A DNA stretch of 64,000 nt from assembly GCF_020103725.1 (NCBI RefSeq), contig NZ_JAHXBG010000001.1, positions 186,001-250,000 on the forward strand, in the 5' to 3' direction. This DNA comes from Hyalangium gracile. Lineage in GTDB: Bacteria; Myxococcota; Myxococcia; Myxococcales; Myxococcaceae. The position numbers and the translations under genes were made by a program. Shown in pieces: positions 45,328 to 54,533 of the stretch (within the stretch, counting starts at the first letter, position 1; each line of letters opens with the position of its first letter). The notes beneath the pieces are model-generated. The model saw nothing but the letters and a program-made list of their open reading frames with translations. It was not told the DNA's origin and ran no database searches.

Positions 45328-46064
45328 GCCCGGGTTCGTCCGCCACTCCCGCGGAGTCCGTGGTGGCCCTGCTGGCTCGGGAGATCGACGACGGGGCCGT
45401 GGTGGCCACGGGCGTCGCCTCGCCGCTGGCCATCCTCGCGATCGCCGTGGCGCGCGCCACGCATGCGCCCGACCTGACGTACCTGGCCTGCGTGGGCTCG
45501 CTGGACCCCGAGCTGCCCGAGCTGCTCCCCTCCTCCGAGGACCTGGGCTACCTGCGGGGCCGCTCGGCGGAGATCACCATCCCGGACCTGTTCGACCATG
45601 CCCGGCGCGGACGCGTGGACACGGTCTTCTTCGGAGCGGCGGAGGTGGACTCGAGGGGCCGGACGAACATGACGGCCTCCGGCAGCCTGGAGCGGCCTCG
45701 CAACAAGTTCCCGGGAGTGGCGGGCGCGGCCACGCTGCGGCAGTGGGTGCGCCGGCCGGTGCTGGTGGTGCCGCGACAGTCGCGCCGCAACCTGGTGCCC
45801 GAGGTGCAGGTGGCCACCACGCAGGATCCGCGCAGGCCCGTGCGGCTCATCTCGGATCTCGGCGTCTTCGAGCTCGGGAGCGAGGGCGCCCGGCTCCTCT
45901 CCCTCCACCCGTGGACGGACCTGGACACCCTGCGTGAGCGCACCGGCTTCGCGCTCTCGGTGGAGGAGCCCGTCCCCACCACGCCTCCGCCGGATGCCGC
46001 CACGCTGGCGGCCATCCGAGCCGTCGATCCTCGCAACCTCCGCGACCAGCTCGTGGGGGCCTGA
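45324..46064 (+). CDS. aibB: AibB: catalytic subunit of methylglutaconyl-CoA decarboxylase
   Basis: 246 residues, CoA-transferase beta-like. Where family I CoA transferases carry a catalytic Glu, M. xanthus AibB uses Cys56; here Cys56 is present in LTYLACVGSLDP, at the same position. Other family features are MTASGSLERPRNKFPG and VRLISDLGVFEL. It forms the decarboxylase with AibA. The start overlaps the aibA stop (ATGA). Confidence 0.9.
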   Translation: MSPGSSATPAESVVALLAREIDDGAVVATGVASPLAILAIAVARATHAPDLTYLACVGSLDPELPELLPSSEDLGYLRGRSAEITIPDLFDHARRGRVDTVFFGAAEVDSRGRTNMTASGSLERPRNKFPGVAGAATLRQWVRRPVLVVPRQSRRNLVPEVQVATTQDPRRPVRLISDLGVFELGSEGARLLSLHPWTDLDTLRERTGFALSVEEPVPTTPPPDAATLAAIRAVDPRNLRDQLVGA

Positions 46065-46100
46065 AACGTCACATCCGCCAGCCAGGGAGTCATCCATCAC

Positions 46101-47141
46101 ATGAAGGCCGTCGTTCTTCGAGAGTTTGGCGCCGCCAGCAACCTGCGCCTCGAGAGTGTCCCCATGCCTCGGCCGGGGCGTGGCGAGGTGCTCCTCCAGG
46201 TGCACGCCTGCGGCGTCTGCTACCACGACGTCATCAACCGGCGCGGCAACCTGCCGCGCACCCACGTGCCTGCCATCCTCGGCCACGAGGCCGCGGGCGA
46301 GGTGGTGGAGGTAGGCCCGGACACGCCGGGATGGAAGGTGGGCGACCGGGCGGCCACGCTCCAGCGGCTCTCGTGCGGCGAGTGCGCCCTGTGCAAGAGC
46401 GGGCGCAACAGCCTGTGCCGCAAGGACAATCGCTTCTTCGGCGAGGAGCTGCCCGGCGGCTACGCGCAGTACCTGGTGGCTCCGGTGGCCGGGCTGGGCC
46501 GGGTGCCCAAGGACATGCCCTGGGCCGAGGCCGCCACCGTCTGCTGCACCACCGGCACTGCGGTGCACACGGTGCGCACGCGCGGGAAGGTGCGCGCCGG
46601 AGAGACGGTGCTCATCACCGGCGCCAGCGGCGGCGTGGGCCTGTCCTCGGTGCAGCTCGCCAAGGCGGATGGCGCGCGCGTCATCGCCGTCACCTCCGGC
46701 GAGGCCAAGGCCGAGGCCCTGCACAAGGCGGGCGCGGATGAGGTCATCATCTCTCGCGGGCTGGACTTCGCCTCCGAGGTGCGCAAGCGCACCGCCGGCG
46801 AGGGCGTCAACGTGGCCATCGAGATCGTCGGCAGCGTCACCTTCGAGCAGACGCTCAAGTGCATGGCCCCGGGCGGACGACTGGTGGTGGTGGGCAACCT
46901 GGAGACGGGCACGGTGGGCCTCAACCCCGGCCTGGTCATCGTCAAGGAGCTGGAGATCATCGGCGCCTACGCCACCACGCGCGAGGAGCTGGACGAGGCG
47001 CTGCAGCTGACGGCCTCGGGCACCGTGCGCCCCTTCGTCTCGGAGTCCGTCCCCCTGGAGGAGGCGGGCCGCGCGCACTTCCGGCTGGAGAACCGTGAAG
47101 TGGCCGGCCGGCTCGTCCTGATTCCTCCCACGCTACAGTGA
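46101..47141 (+). CDS. aibC: AibC: zinc-dependent MDR reductase making isovaleryl-CoA
   Basis: 346 residues of the medium-chain dehydrogenase/reductase family. The catalytic-zinc residues lie in ACGVCYHDV and GHEAAGE, the structural-zinc Cys in CGECALCKSGRNSLC, and the cofactor loop is GASGGVGLSSVQLAK. In M. xanthus AibC reduces dimethylacrylyl-CoA to isovaleryl-CoA, the starter of iso-branched fatty acids, when leucine is short. AGGGAG precedes the ATG; the gene follows aibB by 36 bp. Confidence 0.85.
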   Translation: MKAVVLREFGAASNLRLESVPMPRPGRGEVLLQVHACGVCYHDVINRRGNLPRTHVPAILGHEAAGEVVEVGPDTPGWKVGDRAATLQRLSCGECALCKSGRNSLCRKDNRFFGEELPGGYAQYLVAPVAGLGRVPKDMPWAEAATVCCTTGTAVHTVRTRGKVRAGETVLITGASGGVGLSSVQLAKADGARVIAVTSGEAKAEALHKAGADEVIISRGLDFASEVRKRTAGEGVNVAIEIVGSVTFEQTLKCMAPGGRLVVVGNLETGTVGLNPGLVIVKELEIIGAYATTREELDEALQLTASGTVRPFVSESVPLEEAGRAHFRLENREVAGRLVLIPPTLQ

Positions 47142-47174
47142 ATAACCGCCCTCCCCCACTCGAAAGCTCCATCC

Positions 47175-48437
47175 ATGAAGAGACACGTCGGAATCGAAGC
47201 GCTGGCCATCGCCGTCCCCCGCCGCTACGTGGACATCGAGGACCTGGCACGGGCTCGCGGGGTGGATCCCGCCAAGTACACCGCGGGCCTGGGCGCTCGG
47301 GAGATGGCCGTGGCGGATCCGGGCGAGGACTCGGTGTCGCTGGCGGCCACGGCGGCGGCCCGGCTGCTGCGCACCCACCAGGTGGACCCGGCCCGCATCG
47401 GCATGCTGGTGGTGGGCACCGAGACGGGCGTGGACCACTCCAAGCCGGTGGCCTCGCACGTCCAGGGGCTGCTGAAGCTGCCTCGGACGATGCGCGTCTA
47501 TGACACCCAGCACGCGTGCTACGGCGGCACCGCGGGGCTGATGGCGGCCTCGGAGTGGATCGCCTCGGGCGCGGCGGCGGGGCGCTCGGCCATCGTGGTG
47601 TGCTCGGACATCGCCCGCTACGGGCTGAACACGGCGGGCGAGCCCACCCAGGGCGCCGGCGCGGTGGCGCTGCTCGTCTCCGAGCAGCCGGACCTGCTCG
47701 CGCTGGACGTGGGGCTCAACGGCTCGTGCAGCATGGACGTGTACGACTTCTGGCGTCCGCTCGGCCGGCGCGAGGCGGTGGTGGACGGGCACTACTCCAT
47801 CCAGTGCTACCTGGATGCGCTCTCGGGCGCGTACCGCGCCTGGCGCCAGAACGCGCTGACGCGCGAGGTGGTGCGCTGGGGCTCCACGCTGCCGGGCGAT
47901 CAGCTCGCTCGCATCCTCTACCACGTGCCCTTCTGCAAGATGGCGCGCAAGGCGCACACGCAGCTGCGGCTGTGTGACCTGGAGGACGCGCCGAACTCGC
48001 CCGCCGCCACCCCCGAGGCCCGCGAGGAGCTGGCGAAGTCCGCCGCCAGCTACGAGGCGCAGGTGGCCTCCTCGCTGACGCTCAACGCGCGCATCGGCAA
48101 CGTGTACACCGCCTCGCTGTACCTGGCGCTGGCGGGGCTGCTGCACAAGGAGAGCGCCGCCCTGAGCGGCCAGCGCATCGGCCTGCTCTCCTACGGCAGC
48201 GGCTGCGCCTCGGAGTTCTTCTCCGGCGTGGTGGGCGAGAAGGCCGCCTGGCGCATGGCCCAGGCGGACATGGAAGCGGTGCTGGCCGGTCGCGAGCGCG
48301 TCTCCGTCCAGGAGTACGAGCGCATCATGAACCTGCCGTACGACGCTCCGGAGGCCCTCGCTCCCGCCGCGGGCACGTTCCGGCTCGCGGAGATTCGCGA
48401 CCACAAGCGCCGCTACGTCGAGGGCGCCGCGAGCTGA
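47175..48437 (+). CDS. mvaS: HMG-CoA synthase
   Basis: 420 residues of the thiolase-fold HMG-CoA synthase family. Catalytic Cys115 is in YDTQHACYGGTAGLM, Glu83 in GTETGVDHSK, and the later His in RILYHVPFCKMARKAH. It condenses acetoacetyl-CoA and acetyl-CoA to HMG-CoA, which feeds both the mevalonate route and the aib pathway after dehydration. It is the last gene of the operon, 33 bp after aibC, and is followed by a perfect hairpin. Confidence 0.92.
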   Translation: MKRHVGIEALAIAVPRRYVDIEDLARARGVDPAKYTAGLGAREMAVADPGEDSVSLAATAAARLLRTHQVDPARIGMLVVGTETGVDHSKPVASHVQGLLKLPRTMRVYDTQHACYGGTAGLMAASEWIASGAAAGRSAIVVCSDIARYGLNTAGEPTQGAGAVALLVSEQPDLLALDVGLNGSCSMDVYDFWRPLGRREAVVDGHYSIQCYLDALSGAYRAWRQNALTREVVRWGSTLPGDQLARILYHVPFCKMARKAHTQLRLCDLEDAPNSPAATPEAREELAKSAASYEAQVASSLTLNARIGNVYTASLYLALAGLLHKESAALSGQRIGLLSYGSGCASEFFSGVVGEKAAWRMAQADMEAVLAGRERVSVQEYERIMNLPYDAPEALAPAAGTFRLAEIRDHKRRYVEGAAS

Positions 48438-48447
48438 GCCCCCGCCT

Positions 48448-48476
48448 CGCCGCGCTGAACTTGGCGCAGCGCGGCG
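48448..48476 (+). terminator. Hairpin at the end of the aib operon
   Basis: A 10-bp perfect stem, CGCCGCGCTG with CAGCGCGGCG, around a 9-nt loop, 11 bp after mvaS. No T-run follows, so it would act as a weak or factor-dependent terminator. Confidence 0.5.
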
Positions 48477-48554
48477 GAGCGCCGCTGTTGGACAGGCAGC
48501 GGGTTGCCCTCGGAGGCGATCCTGCTGTCACGGGTTGTGTGTACGCTCTCGCCC

Positions 48555-51500
48555 ATGCCACCGCCCATGGACGAGAGAGCCTTCATCGCCCGCGTCGAGG
48601 CCGCGGAGCCCGACCTGTTCGCCGCGCTGCTGTCCCGTCCCAGCCGGGATGAGGAGCGCGCGCTCCGGGCGTACTTCGGGGACGCGCGCTTCGAGCGGCT
48701 CCACACGATGGCCATCCGCCGCGCCGGTGCCGCGCGAGGAGCCCGGGCGCCCCGCGGCAACGTCGTCGTCATGCCCGGCATCATGGGCAGCGAGCTGTCC
48801 GAGTACTCGGGCAGCGATGTGGACGGCATCTGGGTCAACCCGCTGCGCCTGGTGGCCGGGCGGCTCGGCCACCTGCGCATGGACGACAAGGGCCGGCCCG
48901 AGTTCGACGTGCGCGCCTCGGGCATCCTCAAGCTCTTCTATGGAGAGCTCGTCCTCTCGCTCTCGGAGAACTGGAACGTGCAGACGTTCTGGTTCGACTG
49001 GCGCAGGGACTTGCTGGAGTCGGCCGCCGAGCTCGAGGCGCGGATGCGCGTGTGGTTCCCCGAGAACGCGCCCGTGCACTTCGTGTGTCACTCGATGGGC
49101 GGGCTGGTGGCGCGCACCTTCATCCAGGCCTATCCCCTGCGCTGGAGCTCGATGTGGGACCGGGACCGTGGCCGGCCGGGCGCGCTGGGAGGCCGGCTCG
49201 TCATGCTGGGCACGCCCAACCATGGCTCGTTCGCGGCGCTGCAGGTCATCACCGGCCTGGAGTCCATCGTCCGCTGGCTGGCGCGGCTGGACCTGAAGCA
49301 CTCGACGACGGAGCTGCTGTCCATCCTCAACACCTTCGTGGGCACCTTCCAGATGCTGCCCTCGCCCCTGGTGATGAAGGACTTGGAGCCGCTCTACCAT
49401 GCGGACACCTACGGGGACCTGCGCATCTCCCAGGCGCGACTGGACGAGGCCCGGGCGCACCACGAGCGGCTGGCGAGCGTGGTGGACCCCCAGCGGATGC
49501 TCTACGTCGCCGGCTACAACCGGCCCACCCTGCACGGCCTCACCCGCGCCGATCAGCTCCGGTCCTCCAGCGCGTACACGGTGACGCGCGCGGGGGATGG
49601 CCGCGTGCCGCACTCGCTGGGCCTGCTGGAGGGGGTGCCCACCTGGTACGTGGACTCGGCCCACGCGGCGCTGTCGCTCGATGGGCGGGTGCTGGGCGCG
49701 ATGGAGGAGCTGCTCTCCAAGGGCACCACCGAGCAGCTCCCGCGGACGTCACCGGTCCAGGTGCGCGGGCCGAAGAAGGATGACCCGAGCGCGCGGCGGG
49801 AGCTGGAGCAGCAGCACGCGGAGGGGGACCTGGAGCTGGAGCACCTGGCGCAGCAGCTCCAGGCGCGAACCACTCGAGGCACGGCGCCGCCCTACCTGAC
49901 GCGGGACGAGGTGCGCCTGAAGGAGCTGCTCGCCGGCACGCTGCTCGGCTCCACGCACACCCTCCTCCCGGAGCCGCGACCCACGGGGCCCGCGCCGCGG
50001 CGGGTGCGGGTGGAGTTGCGCGTGGCGCTCGCATACCTCCAGGCCTTCGACGGGACGCGGAGCATCCCCGTGGATGCCATCTCCGTGGGCCACTACCTGG
50101 GTGTCGTGCCCCAGCGGGCGGAGCGGGCGCTGGACGAGGAGATCAGCCGGGCCCTGTTGTCGCAGCGGGGCATCGTCAAGGAGGAGCTCGAGGAATCGGA
50201 CCTGCTGCTGACGCAGTACTCGGAGCGCGGCGTGCTCCGAGGCGAGCTCGGGCAGCCCTTCTTCGTGGATGACCCGCGCTCGCCGGGGCGGCTCATCGTC
50301 CTGGCCGGCATGGGCGTGCCGGGCCGCTTCGGCATGCCGGAGCTGACCGTCACCGTGCGAGAGCTGTTCTGGTCGCTCAGCCGGATGGGCAAGAAGCACC
50401 TGGCCACGGTGCTGATCGGCACCGGCGAGGGCAACCTCTCGGTGGCGGAGGCGGTGCGCGCGTGGATCCGCGGGGTGCAGCAGGTGACGTCCGGCTCGGA
50501 CACCGCGCTGCTGCGGCGCATCACCTTCGTGGAGGTAAACGGGGACAGGGCCAAGGAGCTCCAGGCGGCGCTGCGGGCCGAAGCGGCGCGGCTGCGCATG
50601 GACCCGCGCCTCGAGCTGGACTTCGAGGAGCTGCCGGAGGAGGAGCTGGACCGCGAGCTGAAGCCGCCACGCGAGACGCGTCAGCGTCCACACGCCGAGC
50701 GCAACCCCATTCCCACGCGGGTGACGCTGGGGCTGGAGCACAAGCGCTACCGGTTCGGCGCCATCACCGAGGACGCCGCCATCCCCGAGCGGGTGGTGCC
50801 CATCGATCCGGTGCTGGTGATGCAGGCCAACGACGAGCTGGCCGCCGAGTGGAAGCCGGTGAAGCAGGTCTACCACGGGCAGTTCCTGGAGAAGCTGCTG
50901 GTGCCCGCGGAGCTGCGCTCGGAGTTCTACCGGCACCGGGAGAACCCGGTGGTGCTGATGCTGGACTCGGCGACGGCGCGAATCCACTGGGAGGCCATCG
51001 CGCAGTCGGACGCGGAGGTGCCCGCGCGGGAGCTGGAGGACCACCAGGAGGCGGCGCTGGACCTCTTCCTGGGGACGAGCCGAGGGCTGACGCGCCAGCT
51101 GCGCACCACCTTCGCTCCACCGCCCGAGCCACCACCTCCGCCCCGGCGCGTGCTGCGGGTGCTGGTGGTGGCGGACCCCGCCGAGGACAACCGCCTGCCA
51201 GGGGCCGAGCAGGAGGGGCTGGAGGTGGCGGAGCTGTTCGAGAGCTTCAACCGGGTGTACTCGCAGGGCCCCAACCGCGTGGAGGTGGTGAAGCTGTTCG
51301 GGCCACACGACGCGACGCGGACCAACGTGCTGCGCCACCTGCTGATGCGGACGGAGCCCTATGACGTGCTCCACTACGCGGGGCACTGCGTGTACGACGA
51401 GGCGGACAAGACCAGCTCGGGCTGGCTGTTCAGCCGGGGCGAGCGCATGACGGCCAACGAGCTGCGGCGACTGGACCGGGTGCCATCCTTCGTCTTCTCG

Positions 51501-51926
51501 AACGCGTGCGAGTCGGGCAAGACGCCGGACCGCTCCGAGCTGCGCTCGGTGGACCTGGCGCCCACCTTCGCCGAGTCCTTCTTCGAGCGAGGCGTGTCCA
51601 ACTTCGTGTGCACGGCGTGGCCGGTGGACGACTTCGCCGCGCGGCAGTTCGCGCTCACGCTCTACGGCGGGCTGCTGGGGCTGCGGCGCAAGAATGGCGA
51701 GTACGAGCGGGCTCCGATGCTACCGATGTACCGCGCGATGCAGGCGGCGCGGCGGGAGATCGCCACCACCTCCTCCGGGACGAGGACATGGGCGGCGTAC
51801 CAGCACTACGGCAGCCCGTTCGTCCGCCTCTTCGAGCCCTGGGCCCTCCGGGAGGAGTCAGCGCCGACGAAGCCCGCTCGCTCCCCGTCAGCTCGGACGC
51901 GGCGGACGCGCTCCCGCCGACGCTGA
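48555..51926 (+). CDS. Alpha/beta hydrolase - CHAT protease fusion
   Basis: About 1123 residues in three parts. The N-terminal 380 residues form a lipase/LCAT-like alpha/beta hydrolase (VVMPGIMGSELSEYSG, nucleophile elbow VCHSMGGLVART, LGTPNHGSFAAL). A middle region has a macro/leucine-aminopeptidase-N-like stretch (LIVLAGMGVPGRFGMPEL, GTGEGNLSVAEAVRAWIRGV); this assignment is weak. The C-terminal CHAT protease has its His in DVLHYAGHCVYDE and Cys in FSNACESGKTPD, followed by VSNFVCTAWPVDD. The Arg-rich tail is disordered. Fusion of a lipase with a caspase-like protease suggests a self-contained cell-death or defence effector; this is inference. Starts at 48555 or 48567; no strong RBS. Confidence 0.8.
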   Translation: MPPPMDERAFIARVEAAEPDLFAALLSRPSRDEERALRAYFGDARFERLHTMAIRRAGAARGARAPRGNVVVMPGIMGSELSEYSGSDVDGIWVNPLRLVAGRLGHLRMDDKGRPEFDVRASGILKLFYGELVLSLSENWNVQTFWFDWRRDLLESAAELEARMRVWFPENAPVHFVCHSMGGLVARTFIQAYPLRWSSMWDRDRGRPGALGGRLVMLGTPNHGSFAALQVITGLESIVRWLARLDLKHSTTELLSILNTFVGTFQMLPSPLVMKDLEPLYHADTYGDLRISQARLDEARAHHERLASVVDPQRMLYVAGYNRPTLHGLTRADQLRSSSAYTVTRAGDGRVPHSLGLLEGVPTWYVDSAHAALSLDGRVLGAMEELLSKGTTEQLPRTSPVQVRGPKKDDPSARRELEQQHAEGDLELEHLAQQLQARTTRGTAPPYLTRDEVRLKELLAGTLLGSTHTLLPEPRPTGPAPRRVRVELRVALAYLQAFDGTRSIPVDAISVGHYLGVVPQRAERALDEEISRALLSQRGIVKEELEESDLLLTQYSERGVLRGELGQPFFVDDPRSPGRLIVLAGMGVPGRFGMPELTVTVRELFWSLSRMGKKHLATVLIGTGEGNLSVAEAVRAWIRGVQQVTSGSDTALLRRITFVEVNGDRAKELQAALRAEAARLRMDPRLELDFEELPEEELDRELKPPRETRQRPHAERNPIPTRVTLGLEHKRYRFGAITEDAAIPERVVPIDPVLVMQANDELAAEWKPVKQVYHGQFLEKLLVPAELRSEFYRHRENPVVLMLDSATARIHWEAIAQSDAEVPARELEDHQEAALDLFLGTSRGLTRQLRTTFAPPPEPPPPPRRVLRVLVVADPAEDNRLPGAEQEGLEVAELFESFNRVYSQGPNRVEVVKLFGPHDATRTNVLRHLLMRTEPYDVLHYAGHCVYDEADKTSSGWLFSRGERMTANELRRLDRVPSFVFSNACESGKTPDRSELRSVDLAPTFAESFFERGVSNFVCTAWPVDDFAARQFALTLYGGLLGLRRKNGEYERAPMLPMYRAMQAARREIATTSSGTRTWAAYQHYGSPFVRLFEPWALREESAPTKPARSPSARTRRTRSRRR

Positions 51927-51984
51927 GGTCTTCTTGTCATACCAGTTGGCGACCCGTCCGGCCGACGCGCAGGGGCCCGGTCCA

Positions 51985-52015
51985 CGAGGAGGGCGTCAAC
52001 GCGTGGCCCTCCTCG
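51985..52015. terminator. Bidirectional hairpin between convergent genes
   Basis: A 10-bp perfect stem, CGAGGAGGGC with GCCCTCCTCG, around an 11-nt loop, in the 115-bp gap between the converging CHAT fusion and SLC13 genes. Confidence 0.55.
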
Positions 52016-52041
52016 AAACGTTGGAGAGGGACCTGTACGCC

Positions 52042-53451
52042 TCAGAGCACCACGCTGGCCCAGAGCACCGCCAGGGGCGGAGCCAGCAGCCCCACCAGCA
52101 GGCCGGGGCGCAGGAAGGCGCGCGCGGGCACCTGCCCGGTGGCGAAGACCAGCGCGTTGGGAGGCGTGGAGATGGGCAGGCACATGGCCGCCGAGGCGCT
52201 CAGGGCGATGGGCACCACCACGCTCGGATCCACCTCGCCGCCGAGCGCCGCGCCCAGGGGCACCAGGATGTTGGCGGCCGCGGTGTTGCTCATGAAGTTG
52301 GAGAGGATGGAGGCCAGGTAGGCCAGCATCAGCGCCAGCGTCAGCCTGCCCAGCGTGTCCACCGGCACGAAGCCCACCAGCCAGCGCGCCAGCCCCGTCT
52401 CGGACACCGCCACGCCCAGCGACAGCCCCCCCGCCACCAGCAGCAGCACATCCCACTGGAAGCCGCGCACATCGCGATCCTCCAGCACACCCGCCGCGGC
52501 GAACAGGGTGACGGGCAGGAAGGAGACCACGGGCAGGGGGATGCCATGCAGCTCACCCGTCATCCACAGCCCGACGGTGAGGAAGAAGACGCCCACCACC
52601 AGCCATGCCTTCCAGCGCGGGAGCCGCACCGGGTGCTCCGGGTGAGGAGCCGCGGGCGCCAGCTCCACCTTGCCGGTGTCGTGCGGGTGGAGGCGCCGCA
52701 GCAGGAGCCACACCGCGCCGATGAGCAGCAGCGCCGGCGGGAGCGCCGCCACCATCCACGTGGAGAAGCTCAGGGGCCGGGACACCTCCAGCGCCGCGGC
52801 GGCGATGGCGTTGGGCGGGCTGCCGATGAGCGTGCCCATGCCCCCCAGGTTGGCGGACACCGGGATGCCCAGCAGCAGCGCCCGCGCGAAGGGCGTGCCG
52901 TGCTGCGCCCCGGCCACCAGCGGGCCCACCGTGGCCAGCATCATCGCGGTGGTGGCCGTGTTGGACATGAACATGGACAGGGTGAAGGTGAGCGCCATGG
53001 TGCCCACCAACGTGCGCCCGGGGTGCCCGCGCGACCAGTCCAGCACCCGCTCCGCCATGGCTCGGTCCAGCCCCGTGCGAGAGGCGGCGCGCGCCAGGGC
53101 GAAGCCGCCCAGGAAGAGCCAGATGATGGGGCTGGCCCAGGGGCGCAGGAACATCAGCCAGGCCTCCTCCTGGCCGGCGCCTCGCCCCAGTCGCCCCAGC
53201 AGCAGGATCTCCAGGGCGATGACGACGAGCGCCACCGCGAACGCGGCCATGGCCTCGGTGAGCCACAGCCCCGCGGCCACCAGGAGGATGAACAGGGCAT
53301 GCCGCCCCGGCGATGACAGGTCCGCGTATGCCGGGAGATAGGCCACCAGCCCCGCCACCAGCAGGCTCATGGAGATCTTCACCAGGGCCCGACCTGATGA
53401 GAACTCGAAGTGGCCGAGCAGAGCCTGGATGGAGGCGCGTGTATCCAGCAT
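52042..53451 (-). CDS. SLC13/DASS-family transporter
   Basis: A 469-residue polytopic membrane protein. The two ion/substrate-binding motifs of the divalent anion:sodium symporter family are present: SNTATTAMMLATVGP and SNTAAANILVPLG, each in a hairpin, with the paired ISTPPNAL and IGSPPNAI segments. Substrates in this family are dicarboxylates, citrate or sulfate. It stands alone, convergent with the CHAT fusion and divergent from the ABC exporter. Confidence 0.88.
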   Translation of the reverse strand: MLDTRASIQALLGHFEFSSGRALVKISMSLLVAGLVAYLPAYADLSSPGRHALFILLVAAGLWLTEAMAAFAVALVVIALEILLLGRLGRGAGQEEAWLMFLRPWASPIIWLFLGGFALARAASRTGLDRAMAERVLDWSRGHPGRTLVGTMALTFTLSMFMSNTATTAMMLATVGPLVAGAQHGTPFARALLLGIPVSANLGGMGTLIGSPPNAIAAAALEVSRPLSFSTWMVAALPPALLLIGAVWLLLRRLHPHDTGKVELAPAAPHPEHPVRLPRWKAWLVVGVFFLTVGLWMTGELHGIPLPVVSFLPVTLFAAAGVLEDRDVRGFQWDVLLLVAGGLSLGVAVSETGLARWLVGFVPVDTLGRLTLALMLAYLASILSNFMSNTAAANILVPLGAALGGEVDPSVVVPIALSASAAMCLPISTPPNALVFATGQVPARAFLRPGLLVGLLAPPLAVLWASVVL

Positions 53452-53591
53452 GGGTCTCCCCGTACGGGCCGCACCCTAGAGCCATCCACCGGGAGGGGCT
53501 ACAGCTCTTCGCGCGGGCTCCAGCGGCTGTGCCACGGCGACGGCAAGGCCATGGGTTTGAGCCGGCCTCGTTTCCTGGTTAGCTCCGGGGG

Positions 53592-54533
53592 ATGGCGGAA
53601 TGGGCCGGCCCTCCTCTGGAAGTCACCAATGTCATCAAGGACTACCCGGGGAAGGTGCGGGCGCTGGATGGCGTGAGCTTCCGCATCGCGCCCGGTGAGC
53701 GGGCGTGCCTGCTCGGCCCCAACGGCGCGGGGAAGACCACGCTCATCCGCCTGCTGACAGGCGCGCTCAGCCCCTCGTACGGGCAGGTCCGGCTGTTCGG
53801 CCTGGGAGCGGACAACGAGGCCTTCCTCCAGGCACGGCGGCGCGTGGGCATCGTCCCCCAGCTGCCGGGGATGTACCGGGACTTCACCGTGGAGCAGTAC
53901 CTCCAGCTGGCCCGCGAGCTCCACGGCCGCGGAGACATCGCCGAAGTCGTGGAGGGCTTCGGCCTGGGCCCCTACACCCACCGTCCCATGGCGGAGCTGT
54001 CCGGAGGAACGCAGCGCCGACTGTGCCTGGCGGCCGCGCTGCTGGGCTCGCCGGAGGTGCTGCTGCTGGACGAGCCCACCGTCGGCCTGGATCCCGTCGC
54101 CATGCGCGACGTGCACGCCTTCCTGCGCCGGGTGATGCCGGGCCGCACGGTGCTGCTGTGCACGCACAACCTGGCCGAGGCTGAGGCCCTGTGCGACAGC
54201 GCCATCATCCTCCGACAGGGGCGCGTGGTGCTCCACGAGCGCATCTCCGCCCTGCGCCAGCGCGTGCCCTCGATGGTGGTGCTGCGAGCGGCCCAGGGCC
54301 CGGAGCGGCTCCTGGAAGCGCTCGCGCGGCTGGGAACCTCCGGGCGACGCGAGGAGGACGGGGTGCTCGTCCCCACGCCCGAGCCCACCACCCAGGCTCC
54401 GGAGCTGCTGCGGCGGCTGCTCGCCGCGGGAGTCGACGTCTACGAGTGCCGGGCCGTCACGCCCAGCCTCGAGCAGCTCTTCCTGGACGTCGTGGGAGCA
54501 CGCGAGCTCGGAGGGCCCCATGCTCGCACGTGA
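53592..54533 (+). CDS. ABC transporter ATP-binding protein
   Basis: 313 residues with Walker A GPNGAGKTT, Q-loop region VGIVPQLPG, signature LSGGTQRR, Walker B VLLLDEPTVGLD and the H-loop LLCTHNLAEAE. The C-terminal 80 residues are of the type found in DrrA/NatA-like exporter ATPases. It overlaps the permease gene by 14 bp. Function: energises ABC-2 export of a drug, lipid or other substrate. Confidence 0.92.
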   Translation: MAEWAGPPLEVTNVIKDYPGKVRALDGVSFRIAPGERACLLGPNGAGKTTLIRLLTGALSPSYGQVRLFGLGADNEAFLQARRRVGIVPQLPGMYRDFTVEQYLQLARELHGRGDIAEVVEGFGLGPYTHRPMAELSGGTQRRLCLAAALLGSPEVLLLDEPTVGLDPVAMRDVHAFLRRVMPGRTVLLCTHNLAEAEALCDSAIILRQGRVVLHERISALRQRVPSMVVLRAAQGPERLLEALARLGTSGRREEDGVLVPTPEPTTQAPELLRRLLAAGVDVYECRAVTPSLEQLFLDVVGARELGGPHART

